Positions 48,889 through 59,710 of a stretch of 64,000 nt of DNA are shown piece by piece. The position numbers were made by a program, and so were the translations under genes. A model generated the notes under the pieces. That model searched no databases and had not been told where the DNA came from. It saw only the letters and a list, made by a program, of their open reading frames with translations. Source of the stretch: Lomentospora prolificans (lineage: Eukaryota > Ascomycota > Sordariomycetes > Microascales > Microascaceae); contig JARFXM010000003.1 in assembly GCA_029532625.1 (NCBI GenBank), forward strand, positions 3,348,001-3,412,000, in the 5' to 3' direction. Position 1 is the first letter of the stretch, and every line of letters begins with the position of its first letter.

Positions 48889-50392
48889 TTATTCCTGTGA
48901 TACTCCGCGCTCAGCGCAATATTTCACCACCTCTTTGCGCAAAGTTTCACGCTGGCGGCTAACAAGGTCCATGATGTCTTGGCATTCTTCTCCGAGATTT
49001 TCCTTCCCGCCTATCTCCTTGTAGATGTTAATCATCTCATTCAGGACAGCCTCGAGTTGGTTTGGCAACCAGGTCACGATGGGGCTTCCCCCTGTAGCGG
49101 TTGGATGGGCAGTCCTCTTGATGATATACTCCCTCGCGAAGCACCAGTGCCTCCACCTAAAGTCCCTCACCTCGTTGAGAACCTTTAGCCATAGCTCCCG
49201 GGACTCGATCACATCTTCGTCCGCCACCTCGCAATCTTTCGCGAGGGCAAAACCTTTGGTATCGATCTCTAGCGCGTGCTCCTTGACAAATTGCAGAAAT
49301 GCGCGGTGGTTGCTGGGTCTGTACTCCCTGAAATCCTTTAAAATTTCCGTGAGGGGCGTGTCAGGCATAGGCACACATAAGAGGTTGTCCATGAGGGGAA
49401 TCATGGAGTCGTTGGCGCCGCTCTCGCCACGGAACGACATGGGTTTATTATCGTTCACGCCCTCGTAGATGACGCCGTTGGGGAACATTGACTGCGACGT
49501 GATGCCAAAGATGAAGGTGCGAAAGCTGGTGTAGGAGGTGGGCTTGGACTTGGCCCACATGGTTTCCATGGTGCTGTTCACCTTTCGCATAGTCTGTAGG
49601 ACGGTGCGAAGCCCGGCGTTGAAATCGCGCCGCTGATTTGGAGAGCTGGCGGATTTCAGGGAGTCAAGACAGGCCATGGTGCCGGCTACGAGAGGTCCAG
49701 AGTTCTTGACCATATCCACGTGCACGAGGACGAAGCCGGCCTCGGAAGAGGTGGGGTCTAGGCCGTGTTCAAAGGCGCGGATGAGACGGAGGTTGGAGTA
49801 CTCGAGACCTGCCATGGGATCCTCGAGGCGGTAGTTGAAGAGGGCGTAGGACCCGGCGTATTCCATCCATGGCTTGAAGCCGGAGCTGCACCTGTGTTAG
49901 TGCATCACTTTTGAAGAGATTGTTATATATAATGACGACCTACATCTCGGCGCATTTGGCGATAGGTCGGGCAACTTGAGCGGGGAGCAAGTCCCTCGCG
50001 AGTCCGTAGGACTCCCCTTTAACAAACCTCTCATGACACGGCTCCAGCAGATATGCGGACGCTAGGAAAGAGTAGTCTCGGTACAAGGCGTTGACAATGG
50101 GCAGATTATCCTTGTACTTCTCCACAGCATCTGTCAAGTCAAGGAGCTCGTTCTCGACAACCTCGCCAAGCTTGAACTCGGCTAATAGACCAGGTGTTCC
50201 ATCGAGCTTCTTGACGGGCATCCGGTTGAGGATAGACTCTACCTGGGCAAACTCATCTGGGAGATGTGTGATAGGGTCCATTCTGGGGAGAAACCCCCGG
50301 GTCTTGGAGACCATAAAGGCTGGAAGAGTAGTGTCATCTGGATATGTGTCATCCAGGACCTGAACAGGGTGTTGGAGCACCACAGAAGGCAT
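48889..50392 (-). CDS. ido: Indoleamine 2,3-dioxygenase
   Basis: Heme enzyme that opens the indole ring of tryptophan to N-formylkynurenine, first step of the kynurenine route to NAD+ or to catabolism. Exons 50392-49944 and 49885-48889 with a 58-nt intron (GTAGGT donor, CTAAC branch, GTGCAG acceptor) give 482 codons, 481 residues. Family blocks: GFLPR near residue 30, SGFKPWMEYAGSYALFNYRL (from 151), SYTSFRTFIFGITSQ (267-281; Arg272 aligns with the substrate-binding Arg of human IDO1), PNGVIYEGV, GESGANDSMIPLMDNLL (303-319) and FRWRHWCFAREYI, whose His396 is the expected proximal heme ligand. Length suits fungal IDOs. The start at 50392 (MPSVVLQHPVQVL) is preferred over an in-frame ATG at 50668, whose extra 92 residues are not family-like. 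A second in-frame acceptor 6 nt upstream would insert two residues. Divergent from the decarboxylase gene. Confidence 0.95.
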
Positions 50393-50544
50393 CTTGGGGG
50401 CGGATTTAGGGGGGCAATTGGGTGAAATTAGGGTAGGTACGGTAGTAGAGATGAGCCAAGTAATCGAGAGAGTTTGAGGAGTTGGGCTCTTGGTTGAGCA
50501 TAATCCGGTCGTTTCGTGGGTTGCGCGCGGTCCTAATGTACCCG

Positions 50545-50568
50545 GTGGCCGGAATGATTTCCGGCCAC
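50545..50568. promoter_or_regulatory. Candidate regulator site, copy 1 (10-bp inverted repeat)
   Basis: GTGGCCGGAA, TGAT, TTCCGGCCAC: two perfect 10-bp arms around a 4-nt spacer, 153-176 bp upstream of the IDO start codon. CCGG-containing inverted half-sites suit fungal zinc-cluster (Zn2Cys6) or other dimeric regulators. Function is inferred from symmetry, position and the second copy. Confidence 0.45.
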
Positions 50569-51144
50569 GATGAGGGGCAAGAGCGTTATGATGTTTGAGG
50601 GGAAATGGGAACGCCGCGCTCTTTTTGTCGCGGCCCGAGGAGATGCCGACCCAATTTCTCTTTGTCATAATCCGACCTCCGTTTCCTTTGAAAGGGGGTC
50701 ACACGGTCATGTTTGTTCGAAACTGTCATTATCCGAAGGGAGCATGTTGGATGCGCCACCCAGGTTGGTTTCCAACGGTGATACCAGGGTGACAGCGAAC
50801 TGGAAAGTCGGGCGAGAGTTGAAAAGCTTCGTTATAAGACCTAGACGGCAGTGCTGGGAGGATATGGGCATATATAAGGACATTTCATACGGCGTGGTGT
50901 CGAATGACTGTGCCCGGCGATGAGTGTGCCAGGAGTGTTCAGCATTCCGTCATAAGGAGGCGGGATAACCTGATGCCGCATGGGATGGCCTGGGAGATAG
51001 ACTTGAGGTGAGGGTCCAGGTACGAGTTTGCAGCCTGATTAAGTTACTCCTCTTCGCCAGCGCATGGTCGTGGTGGACGTGAGTTGGCGTCCAAGCCCTT
51101 CTAAACCGATGCTTGCCGGCCCCTCCTCGGCACCAGGGTGGGGC

Positions 51145-51167
51145 GTGGCCGGAATGGTTCCGGCCAC
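51145..51167. promoter_or_regulatory. Candidate regulator site, copy 2 (same inverted repeat)
   Basis: The same arms, GTGGCCGGAA and TTCCGGCCAC, around a 3-nt spacer (TGG), about 0.75 kb upstream of the IDO start and 1.4 kb upstream of the decarboxylase start. Sequence just outside the arms differs from copy 1, so the match is confined to the palindrome. Confidence 0.45.
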
Positions 51168-52090
51168 GGTGCCGGGGCACGGCGCCGAGACAAGGTCGAC
51201 AATACAAAGGGCGAAAAGTTTGACCAAATACGAGCCACGGATTAGTACATAAGGTGGGAATGTATGTGGATGGCCCAAATTGGGATAGACTGCTACCCTC
51301 AGTAGCCCAGTCGGAGTCGTTGGAATTGCAATGCTTTGCTTTGTCGAGTTGAGAGAAATAACGCCTAATCTCTACCACTCCTACTGGAAGATAAATTGAA
51401 AGTACTGATGGTGAGTTTATGAATGGGCTGCATAAACTCTGGTTTATTAGCCAAGAAACGCCCCCTTTTCTATGTTGCCTTTGGCGATCGCCAAGAAGAT
51501 ATGGCGGGAAGGGGAATATCAATGAGTGAAAAAAGAAAGAAAAGCGAGAGGAAACTATTCGTTGATCGTAGTTCCGACGTATCGACGAGATACCTGTGGA
51601 CCCGAAGAGAGGCGAAGGGCCGAGGGATGACCATTGATGGCAAGCCCAGGGATTACATTCTCACTTAAGTTACTCCGTGCATGTTCCTGCAGATAGTCTC
51701 TTCTCCGGCTCCCACTTCTTGATTAAGCTGATACGGAAGCTACCTTCAGTCCCAAGATTAATGGCTGCTTTCCGCGGAAATCGTCATTTCCACGAGGGCA
51801 AGGCAGCAGATATTTACAAATTCTACGACGAGAGTAGAACATTAATAGCAACCATTACTAGTTCCTCAAATTCTAGATTTTCTCGAGCATGGTTTTAATC
51901 CAGCCAGCTGGACCCAAGAATCCTTAGCGATTAACTGGGGAGGCGCGTCGTCTTACTAAGTATCGGCTGAAGCGGCCCATATACCTCCTCTCCCCGTTCG
52001 TGCCAGCCTGTGTAGGTATTCGACCGAAGTGGAAACTCCTAAAAAACCAAAGCCCTCCTCCACCCCGAATATAAATATATATCTCTACCG

Positions 52091-52118
<28 letters not shown>
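52091..52118. repeat. Poly-A run (28 nt)
   Basis: Longest homopolymer in the window, followed by further A-rich sequence, about 430 bp upstream of the decarboxylase start codon. Confidence 0.9.
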
Positions 52119-52123
<5 letters not shown>

Positions 52124-52547
52124 GAAAAAAAAAACACGTGGTGAGTTAGTGGTGAAGCTTTGAAGGACATGGTAGGGTTGATGGCTAGTCTAGGAGTCCT
52201 CCTAGTAGTCTTGCCCCGACCTGAGATCGGCAGTATGGTTCCGTCGCCATCGAAGAACAGCCAATGCCGTCTAAGAGTTTTAATCTCCCAGCGGAGAACA
52301 TTCGAACCACCCGAACCGGTGTCCGGCATGCTTCTATGTCAGGAAAAGTGGATGAACACGCATATCTTTTTAATTGACTGCCGTGCCTTTAACTTCTACT
52401 AGAATGGCATATCATCTATCTTACTACCTTGATTGATATCTTTGCTGTTGCCCCTCCTCAATAACCCCTGGAGTGCTCCATTCTCGCCCACTACGTAACG
52501 ATTAAAAGAATACTAGGGCACGACGTGCCTGTACATATCAAGCTACC

Positions 52548-53820
52548 ATGCTAGGGAAAATCGCCCTCGAAGAGTGCTGGACTATACCGGAGGAGCTATC
52601 TAACAATGACCCAGGCAAATTTGTTGCTGCCGGTACCGGTTCTCGTCTAACCAACGAGCTCCTGGACATCCACGACATGAGGCTAAAGCAAATGGACGAG
52701 AACAATGTTGACTTTATGATTCTTTCGTTCGTTGCGCCGGGATGCCAGGGCATTCCCAACAAGGACAAGGCGGAGGCGCAAGCAAGACTAGCCAACGACC
52801 GCTTGGAGGCCGAAGTGTTAAAGGCACCGACGAGGTTCGCCGCTTTTGCCGCTTTGAGTATGCATGATCCGGCCCAAGCCGCGGAGGAGCTTCGCCGTTG
52901 CATGAACGAGAAGCAGGGCTTCGTGGGGGCCATGCTCAACGACTACCAAAGCTGCGGCGAGGACGGCAACGGCATGCTCTACTTTGACCAGCCTGAGTAC
53001 GACGTGTTCTGGAAAGCCGCCGCCGAGCTTGGCGCCGCGGTTTACATGCACCCGCGGCCGTCTAACCAGCTGATTCACAAACTCATGTGGGAAGGTCGCC
53101 CGTGGCTTGATTTTTCGGCGCTCGGATATGCGGATCGTCTGAATATGCATATCCTGGGCATTGTGACCAACGGCGTTCTAGATCGCTTCCCCAACTTGAA
53201 GATTCTCTTCGGACATATGGGCGAGCACATGTAGGCTCCGTGAAAGTTTGACTATAACCACCATCATGCTAATGCGGTGCGTCTTATAGCCCCTATGACC
53301 TCTATCGTATCGACCACAAGCTCGACCGTGGTCGTTTCCCAAACATGCCTATGCGTAAGGACAAGCTCGTCCGCGACTACTTTGGCGAGCAGCTCTTCAT
53401 CACTACGTCTGGCCATTTCTCCACCTCGGCACTGCTGTTTGCCATTGGTGAGATTGGTGCTCATTCCATCATGTTCTCGATCGATTATCCTTTTGAGAGC
53501 ATCCCAAACGCCTGTGGTACGTTGGGGCCAGAATTCACATTCACTGCAAAAGACCTTCCTAAGTTGCTAACGGCCTTTGCCATGTTTATATAGCATGGTG
53601 GGATGAGCATGTGTGGCCCAACATCAATCAACACGATTACACAAACATTGGCCGCAACAACGTCCTGAAAGTCCTACCAAGACTGACACAAGCGCCTCAC
53701 AACCTCAAGCCAATGACTCCGCGAGAATGCGAGGTGGGCGGCATGCCCCAGGGCGAAGTGTGTTTCGGCTTATACAACAAGTCATGGAATAAACGAGAGG
53801 TCAAGACTATTCCGCAGTAG
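52548..53820 (+). CDS. 2,3-dihydroxybenzoate decarboxylase-like amidohydrolase
   Basis: Metal-dependent non-oxidative decarboxylase of the amidohydrolase superfamily, resembling fungal 2,3-dihydroxybenzoate and salicylate decarboxylases. Exons 52548-53230, 53290-53516 and 53594-53820 (introns 59 and 77 nt) give 379 codons, 378 residues. The N-terminus MLGKIALEECW carries the metal-binding Glu8 of the ALEE motif. Also visible are FVAPGCQG, YMHPRPSN (His168), LGIVTNGVLDRFPNLKILFG with His223, GEHIPYDLYRIDH, ITTSGHFST and FSIDYPFE with Asp293, which falls at the same position as the metal-binding Asp of the fungal enzyme. Beyond the usual end (GRNNVLKVLPRL) there is an extra tail of about 44 residues ending VKTIPQ. 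No His-x-His at the N-terminus argues against ACMSD. Substrate is inferred; salicylate, 2,3-dihydroxybenzoate or a resorcylate are possible. Confidence 0.92.
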
Positions 53821-56419
53821 TTCTATCCTAAACCGGGGTAAATGTTGCCAAGGAAATACTCGCCCGTTGGGTGGCGCGTCGGTTAGCTCGAGAGGAATTC
53901 TCCACATTGTACTGGGCGTTTGAACTCGATGTTATTAGGCTTCAAGGGCATTATCAGATATAAGTATAATATCGGACGAACATTAGGACGTACGGCTATG
54001 ACTGTAGATCATTATAGATCCCGGCCATGTACCATGGTGGGTATCGAGAAACACAGATTTCGCCGTCGTCAACGAGATCAAGTAAACCGCAATCGCCTCG
54101 ATGAATGGATAGGTTGCCCACCTTACTTCCGTTGCTGATGATATAGGCCCAAAGAAAATTCCACCTATGTGTAACACGCGAAGAGAGCCGCTGGTACGTA
54201 CTGTTGGAGTATTGAGGCAACATGTTTGAAGACTGATGTACTGGCGTTTTCGTCCGAAGATGTCAAAGCTTGCGGCAGAGTCTCTTGAACCCTCTCTCTG
54301 TTTCCATCTAGCTGCAGAGTACTGTGATCTTGCGTTAGCTAGATTGTTGACCATCACCTCTAGCCATATAGTGTGTGCTGAAGTGTTGTGATCCATTGGG
54401 CATCTCCAGGGTTCATACTCCCTGGAGCAGCTACGTGGCTGTCATGGCCCCTAAGTGAAACCGCGAACCCGGGCTGGTTACCGGAAGCTGTGGCCGTTTA
54501 TCGTTGGAAGATGTCATGTATAGAATCAGTCAATGGATGGTTGAAGTCGTCCATCGCTGAGAGATTCCTCATCAGTCATGCAGGCCTTGAGCTCAGTTTA
54601 CATGTTGTGAATAAGCGGATATTAGTCTACGGGGCCACCGTGAATAGGACTATTATCATCTACTTGATTTCTACATTGAGAGAAATTAGGACGGCGAGTG
54701 TCGATGTTCGTGGAAGTGGGAGGGTAGTGGGAAGTATAGGGTGGGTGACGAGGAAGAGCACAGGGACATGGAGTTGTTGGATAACATGACTTCTCTGATT
54801 TGACAAGAATTGGGGTAACTGACGAGGGAGCTGCCGTAGATGACATGTGCAGTTTTGCTTCGATGACAAAGCAAAGAGATCTTTGACGAAAAATGCGTCT
54901 TAAGCTTGGTATGGTTCCTTTTCAGTAAGTTCATTTCATGAGGACAATCCCCTCGACAGGTGTCTGCCTTCCTGAGGTGGGGGCTGCTAGAACCAGGTAT
55001 AGGGTTATGTGTAAATCATTCAACCGAAGAGACATTGGGCTTGTAATGGATCGAAGTCAAGATACAGACATACGTTATATCGGGCTTAGAGAGTTGGTTG
55101 GGTTGCTATTTAAAGTCAAGCTGGAATGGACGGTGAGAGGCGCTTGAAAGATAAGAAAGCAAATAACGATGGTAGAAAGACAGTCATGCTTGACTACTTC
55201 CCGAGCGCTGACATCGAGTCAAGTGATGGTCAGCCAGGAACGACAAAGGCGTATACCTTCGTACGTCCATGCGGAAAGAGCCAAATGACGTGGCAGCGTT
55301 CGTACTCAGGTCCCGAGATCCGAGCTGTGCAGTGCCTTGAACTTTAGGCCTCAATAACCACTCTTCCTGCTGATCATGAGGCTGGAATAAGGAACCATGC
55401 AAGGGTCGAAAAGTGGGCCCGACTTCATGATGGCATGGGACTCTCGTAAGCACATTCAGCTGATTGCAGTTGCTGGCGCGACCGGGAAGAGCTGTTGGAC
55501 CATGACGCGACATTGGCCCGTGCACGCTGAGCCCCTAATAGACAATTCCTGGGGTTGTTAACAAAGATCAATGATGCGCTCCTAAACCGCTCCCTTGGTC
55601 AGAAATTTGGCAGCGGCGGCGAGATTGCTCCAAAGCCAGCGATGGAGAAGTCCACACGTTTTACTGTCGCCGTCCTACGCCCTCGCCCTCGCCCTCTCCC
55701 GCTCCTGGTATTGCGGCCAACAAAAAAAAAAAGGACGAAAATGAGACCAAGACCCCAGGCTTTCTGGAGGACAACCCCCATTTAATCCAACCGTCTTCCC
55801 CTTTTCCTTCATCATCGTCGTCAATCCCATCAAATTCCCCAAATACTTTGGTCCCAGCATAGCATCACCGAACTATCGCCAAAGTACACGGGTACCCCGT
55901 AATAAAAATCTAAAAAGATCAGCTTCCCTTCCCTTCAGGCGCTCCAAACCAAAACGCGCTCTCCACAAATAACTTTTCACCTCATAATGCTGCCACCTCT
56001 TTTTTAATTCCCCACGAACGCACCCTTTCCATCTTCATCACCATCTCAATCCACTTCTTCCTTTCCTCAAAACTTGACTACCATCGTCCACAACCTCACC
56101 TGGCTATTTTTTTGCGTCTGCCGATCTGACACGATCCGTACCGAGAATTTGTCCACCTTCGATTAACGTCCTGTCCTTTACCGGCACCAATTGCACCAGC
56201 CACCTCGTAGCCTACCTCGCCGACTGCCTCTCACGATAGCCTGAAAGACGCGGCGACGGCGACGGCGACTTTGACGACGTGTTGCTCCTGGGACCAATAA
56301 TTTCGAGGGACTTTGGCATTGCCAGCTCGACCATCTACCCACCCACCACAGCTTGGCCGGCTACTCCTAGGGGAACAATCTCACTTAAGGGGATCGACTC
56401 AACATCACAGGCCCTAGTC
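53821..56419. other. Intergenic region, no gene recognised
   Basis: Downstream of the decarboxylase and upstream of the Ies4-like gene. Short frames only, with no domain. From about 55650 the plus strand turns C/T-rich, probably the Ies4 promoter and leader. Confidence 0.5.
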
Positions 56420-57321
56420 ATGGCACCAGCTCGGAAATCTGGAACTCACAAGGGTGGACTAATGGTTACTCTGAAGGTATCTCCCGAGAAATTACGAGAA
56501 ATATCTGGCGACGAACCCGAAAAGGAAGACTCACCTGTGAAGGACACAACCTCCATCAAGGATACCACCGAGCCTAAGGAGGGCCAGGACACTCCGGAAG
56601 TCAGCGGTTCCCCGCCGCCCGCCTCGACCCAACCCGCCACGCAAACGAATGGAGAAAATATTTCCGACTCTAACCCCGGTACTCCTGGACCGTCGGCTAT
56701 GGGACCGCCTGGCAAGAAGGGGATCAAGCGCGCGGCCGGCATTAATAGTGAGCCCAAGGCCAGGGGTAAACCCGGCCCGAAGAAGAAGGCTAAGCTGTGG
56801 GTTTCGCGTATCCTCCGCCTACCCCTTGAAATATGAACTAACATTCTTTTCTTTCTAGCGATGACGATCCGCTCGCTGGCCCCCGCGGAGGTGCTTCACA
56901 CAAACTTGGGCCTAAGGCTAGCCAGGGCGCTATCAACGCTGGTCTGAGAGCTCTCGATCGATCAGGAAAACCGTGCCGAAAATGGGCCAAGGGCTCATTC
57001 AAACTCAAGAGCTTCACCGGAGTGGTCTGGGAAATCAACAGGTGGAAGGCCCCCTCCAAAGCCTCCCTTGAGGAAGCTAAACCTGAAGGCGAAGAGGTGG
57101 ATGTATCCACAAGCGGAAGTAAGGAAGATCCGAACGTCGGTACTGGCAAGGATGAAGAGAAGAACGAGAGCAAGAAACATGAGCAAACTACAAACGGTGT
57201 TACTAATGGCGCTACGCCAGATGGTGTCGAGGACGACAAAGGTGCGGATAGTCAAGATGTTGAGATGCAGGGTGTAGCAGCGAGCTCTCCTGGTCCCGTT
57301 CCAGTCGCCGCAGCTTCGTAA
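56420..57321 (+). CDS. ies4: INO80 chromatin-remodelling complex subunit Ies4-like
   Basis: Non-catalytic nuclear subunit of the fungal INO80 nucleosome remodeller. Exons 56420-56796 and 56859-57321 with a 62-nt intron (GTGGGT donor, CTAAC branch, TTTCTAG acceptor) give 280 codons, 279 residues. The N-terminal block MAPARKSGTHKGGLMVTLKV is followed by an acidic/Pro/Ser linker and a basic patch (KARGKPGPKKKAKL, about 112-125). After the junction comes the conserved core, HKLGPKASQGAINAGLRALD, then RSGKPCRKWAKGSFKLKSFT and GVVWEINRW (about 138-188). The C-terminus is acidic and disordered. The start at 56420 is chosen because the 47 upstream in-frame codons (from 56279) are not family-like. Assignment rests on my recognition of the GPKA.QGAINAGLRALDRSG block. 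Confidence 0.82.
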
Positions 57322-58522
57322 TGACGACTGAGAACAGCCGGCTTGGGGGATTGCGAAGTGAAATGACCCTTCCGGGCAGGATGCCAGTACTTCTTTTTTT
57401 TTTTTTTTTACGCTCATTGCTTTGGACGCTCGCCTTGTTTTCTTTCTTTTATCACCATACAATATGGTATGACGACTGGGATAGTCGCTCAATTGGGCGT
57501 TTCGGTAACTAGGACAGGCATGGAATACGGCGTGAAGGGGTCTTTGTTATAACTGACACTAGGGAATGGTGTAATTGTGTGAACAGGAAGGGTGGATTGA
57601 AACATGTACTATATTGCTTGCAGTAAGTTGCCTCTGCATTTGTGCTCGCTAGCCTTTGTGTGACCTGTTGTGACCTGCCGTCTACTTCGATGTCTTGACT
57701 TTCTCGAATTTCGTAGAAATTGCTATTTCGGAACCAGTCTCAAGGTGCGCTATCTCTCTACACTTGGCGGTGGTTTAGTCCCTAAAGGGATAGAGAATGA
57801 GACGGTGATGTGTGTTAGCTGGTAAGTGAAATATCCTGTTCAGGTGGTCTTGTATTGAAATGTAGTAATACTCTTACAATATACAACTGCATCCAGCTGC
57901 GTCCAACATTGTATAATTTCTAGGCTTGGGTTTGGCCTGATGTCGTGGTTTTGGAAGGCATAGTCCCCGTAGTAGATGGAGTCATTGGAGAGCCTTTTGA
58001 GACAGCGAGCGGCGCACCTACTCTGCAGCGTCGATCATTTAAAGTGAGAGCACGTGATGGTGGCTTCGTGTTCCGCCACATCGAGCAAGTCGAACTTTTC
58101 CTTTATTTCCGCGCATTGGGCGAGACCTGGTTGTTGGGCTAAGTATCAGGCGTGGGTGACTGGACACCAGTGACCGACAGCATTCTGGATTCGAATCGTC
58201 AGGAATTGGCGAACATGCTCTGTTAGTCCTCATCAGTTCGTGGGCCCTTTCCGGACGAGAACATGGCCCTTTCCCCCTCCGAGGAATCACTTGACGTTTG
58301 TAGCACCAAGTGGCGGGGGGACACTCCACCGCTATGCAAATGGACGCAACTGGTCTGCGATAGCCGGGTGAAGTGTCGGTATAATACGTGAGTATTCTAT
58401 GTGAGTAACGAATACATGGACGTTGCTATTTCGAGAATTGAGGTCGCGACCGCCCCGCTAGCCATGTATCTTCGGGGTGGCAGAAGACTGAACCGACTCT
58501 TGGACGCAACTTGATGGTGATA

Positions 58523-58576
58523 GCTAGGTCCTCTAGGTGAGCCAGGTCCTCTAGGTGAGCTAGGTCCTCTAGGTGT
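58523..58576. repeat. 18-bp tandem repeat, three copies
   Basis: Unit GCTAGGTCCTCTAGGTGA at 58523-58540, 58541-58558 (one change, GCCAGG) and 58559-58576 (last base changed). Each unit contains two AGGT cores. Non-coding. Confidence 0.9.
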
Positions 58577-59308
58577 TGCATGGCTTCGCTCAATGACAGG
58601 CAGCGATGGCCCCGGTGTTTAGCATCAAATTGCCCTCTTCTAAGCCGAACCTATCACGGGAAGCGACGGTTGGTCGGAGTCCTGACTCGCTCGTGACTGG
58701 CTTCCATGTTGAATGGTCATGAGGTCCCCACGTTAAAAGGTATGTATGGTGCATTACAGCACGCAAGCGCAACGCTAGCCCGTGGTACCCAAAAGCAGCA
58801 GCTGGTTTTTAAGGCCGACAAGCCCAGGTCTCAATATCTATAATGCTGAGCGTCACCATTCTTGACTGATCGGGCGGGACGAGAGTGGGGAAGCAGAACT
58901 CGGGCGGAGGCCTTAGCCATTCCTAGCGGCCATTCTTGCCTTTCACCTGCAGCTGGCACGCCAGCGATACAATTGTATTGGAACATCGCGCGCCAGCCCA
59001 AGACACACCTGGCGGGACAGAGCAGTTCGGGTGACTAAACAGAAACTGGTATTTGCGTTCGGTGGCTGGTTGTCCTGCCTGTTATACTGGGGTGGTTACC
59101 CAACAAATAAATTGTATGATACAGGTCGTGATCGTGCCCCGCAGAGGCAAATACAATAAAATATAATCCATGTAATACAACCTCATCCAAGATACTCGGT
59201 ATACTCTTTGAGGCATGGATGCTTGTTGTTCCGACCGTTGGTTCTCGTCAAATCCGGATTTAGGGTCATACCAGGTGATGTTGATGTTAGTGGGATCTGT
59301 GCTTGGCC

Positions 59309-59328
59309 AGCCAGCTGGCCAGCTGGCT
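59309..59328. repeat. Perfect 20-bp palindrome
   Basis: AGCCAGCTGGCC continuing AGCTGGCT is identical to its own reverse complement and built from nested CAGCTG and GGCC palindromes. It lies 383-402 bp upstream of the RanBPM-like start codon. Confidence 0.75.
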
Positions 59329-59710
59329 ACTGCCAGGCCTGTGGACGCCGGAACCGCCTGGATCAATCTTCAAATAGGAGGACGATATTACGGGCAGCTT
59401 CCCACGATTAGCTTGTACCTGTACCCGCCGAGTAGCCCTGTGCCACTCCTCCCAATTGACTAAGCCGCGACCAACCTCTTATCTTCCGCCATCTCTGTCT
59501 GCAAAGCTTCGTTCTACCTGCATTCAACTTTGAACCCACTGCTCCAACGGCGACATTCCTGTACTGTTTCTCTCAAATTCCCGACTTAGAAGCTTGATCG
59601 CTCAGTGTTTTAGCGAGAGAGAGCTGCATGAGACCTGCGTCTAGGCAGTTGCTATAGTTGGGTCTTTGCCCAGCTACCTCACCTAGCAACTTCCGAGACG
59701 ACCCCTCATA

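Larger units (their letters stand above)
50393..52547. promoter_or_regulatory. Divergent promoter region of ido and the decarboxylase gene (2.16 kb)
   Basis: Head-to-head intergenic space with no recognisable gene; the 190-codon frame at 50950-51522 (minus) has random composition. It holds two copies of the same 10-bp inverted repeat (50545-50568 and 51145-51167), both nearer the IDO start, and a 28-nt A run at 52091-52118. Confidence 0.55.
57322..59710. other. Intergenic region, no gene recognised
   Basis: Presumed Ies4 3' region (T run at 57394-57409), then non-coding DNA with an 18-bp triplicated repeat at 58523-58576 and a perfect 20-bp palindrome at 59309-59328, about 0.4 kb upstream of the RanBPM-like gene. 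Confidence 0.5.

Noticed and set aside
50950..51522. 190-codon minus-strand frame inside the IDO/decarboxylase promoter
   Set aside because: Composition is random, no family resemblance, and it contains one of the inverted repeats; better explained as non-coding promoter DNA.
48889..53820. Whether the amidohydrolase is ACMSD of the kynurenine pathway
   Set aside because: ACMSD needs an N-terminal His-x-His metal motif; this protein has ALEEC there, matching the 2,3-DHB/salicylate decarboxylase group.
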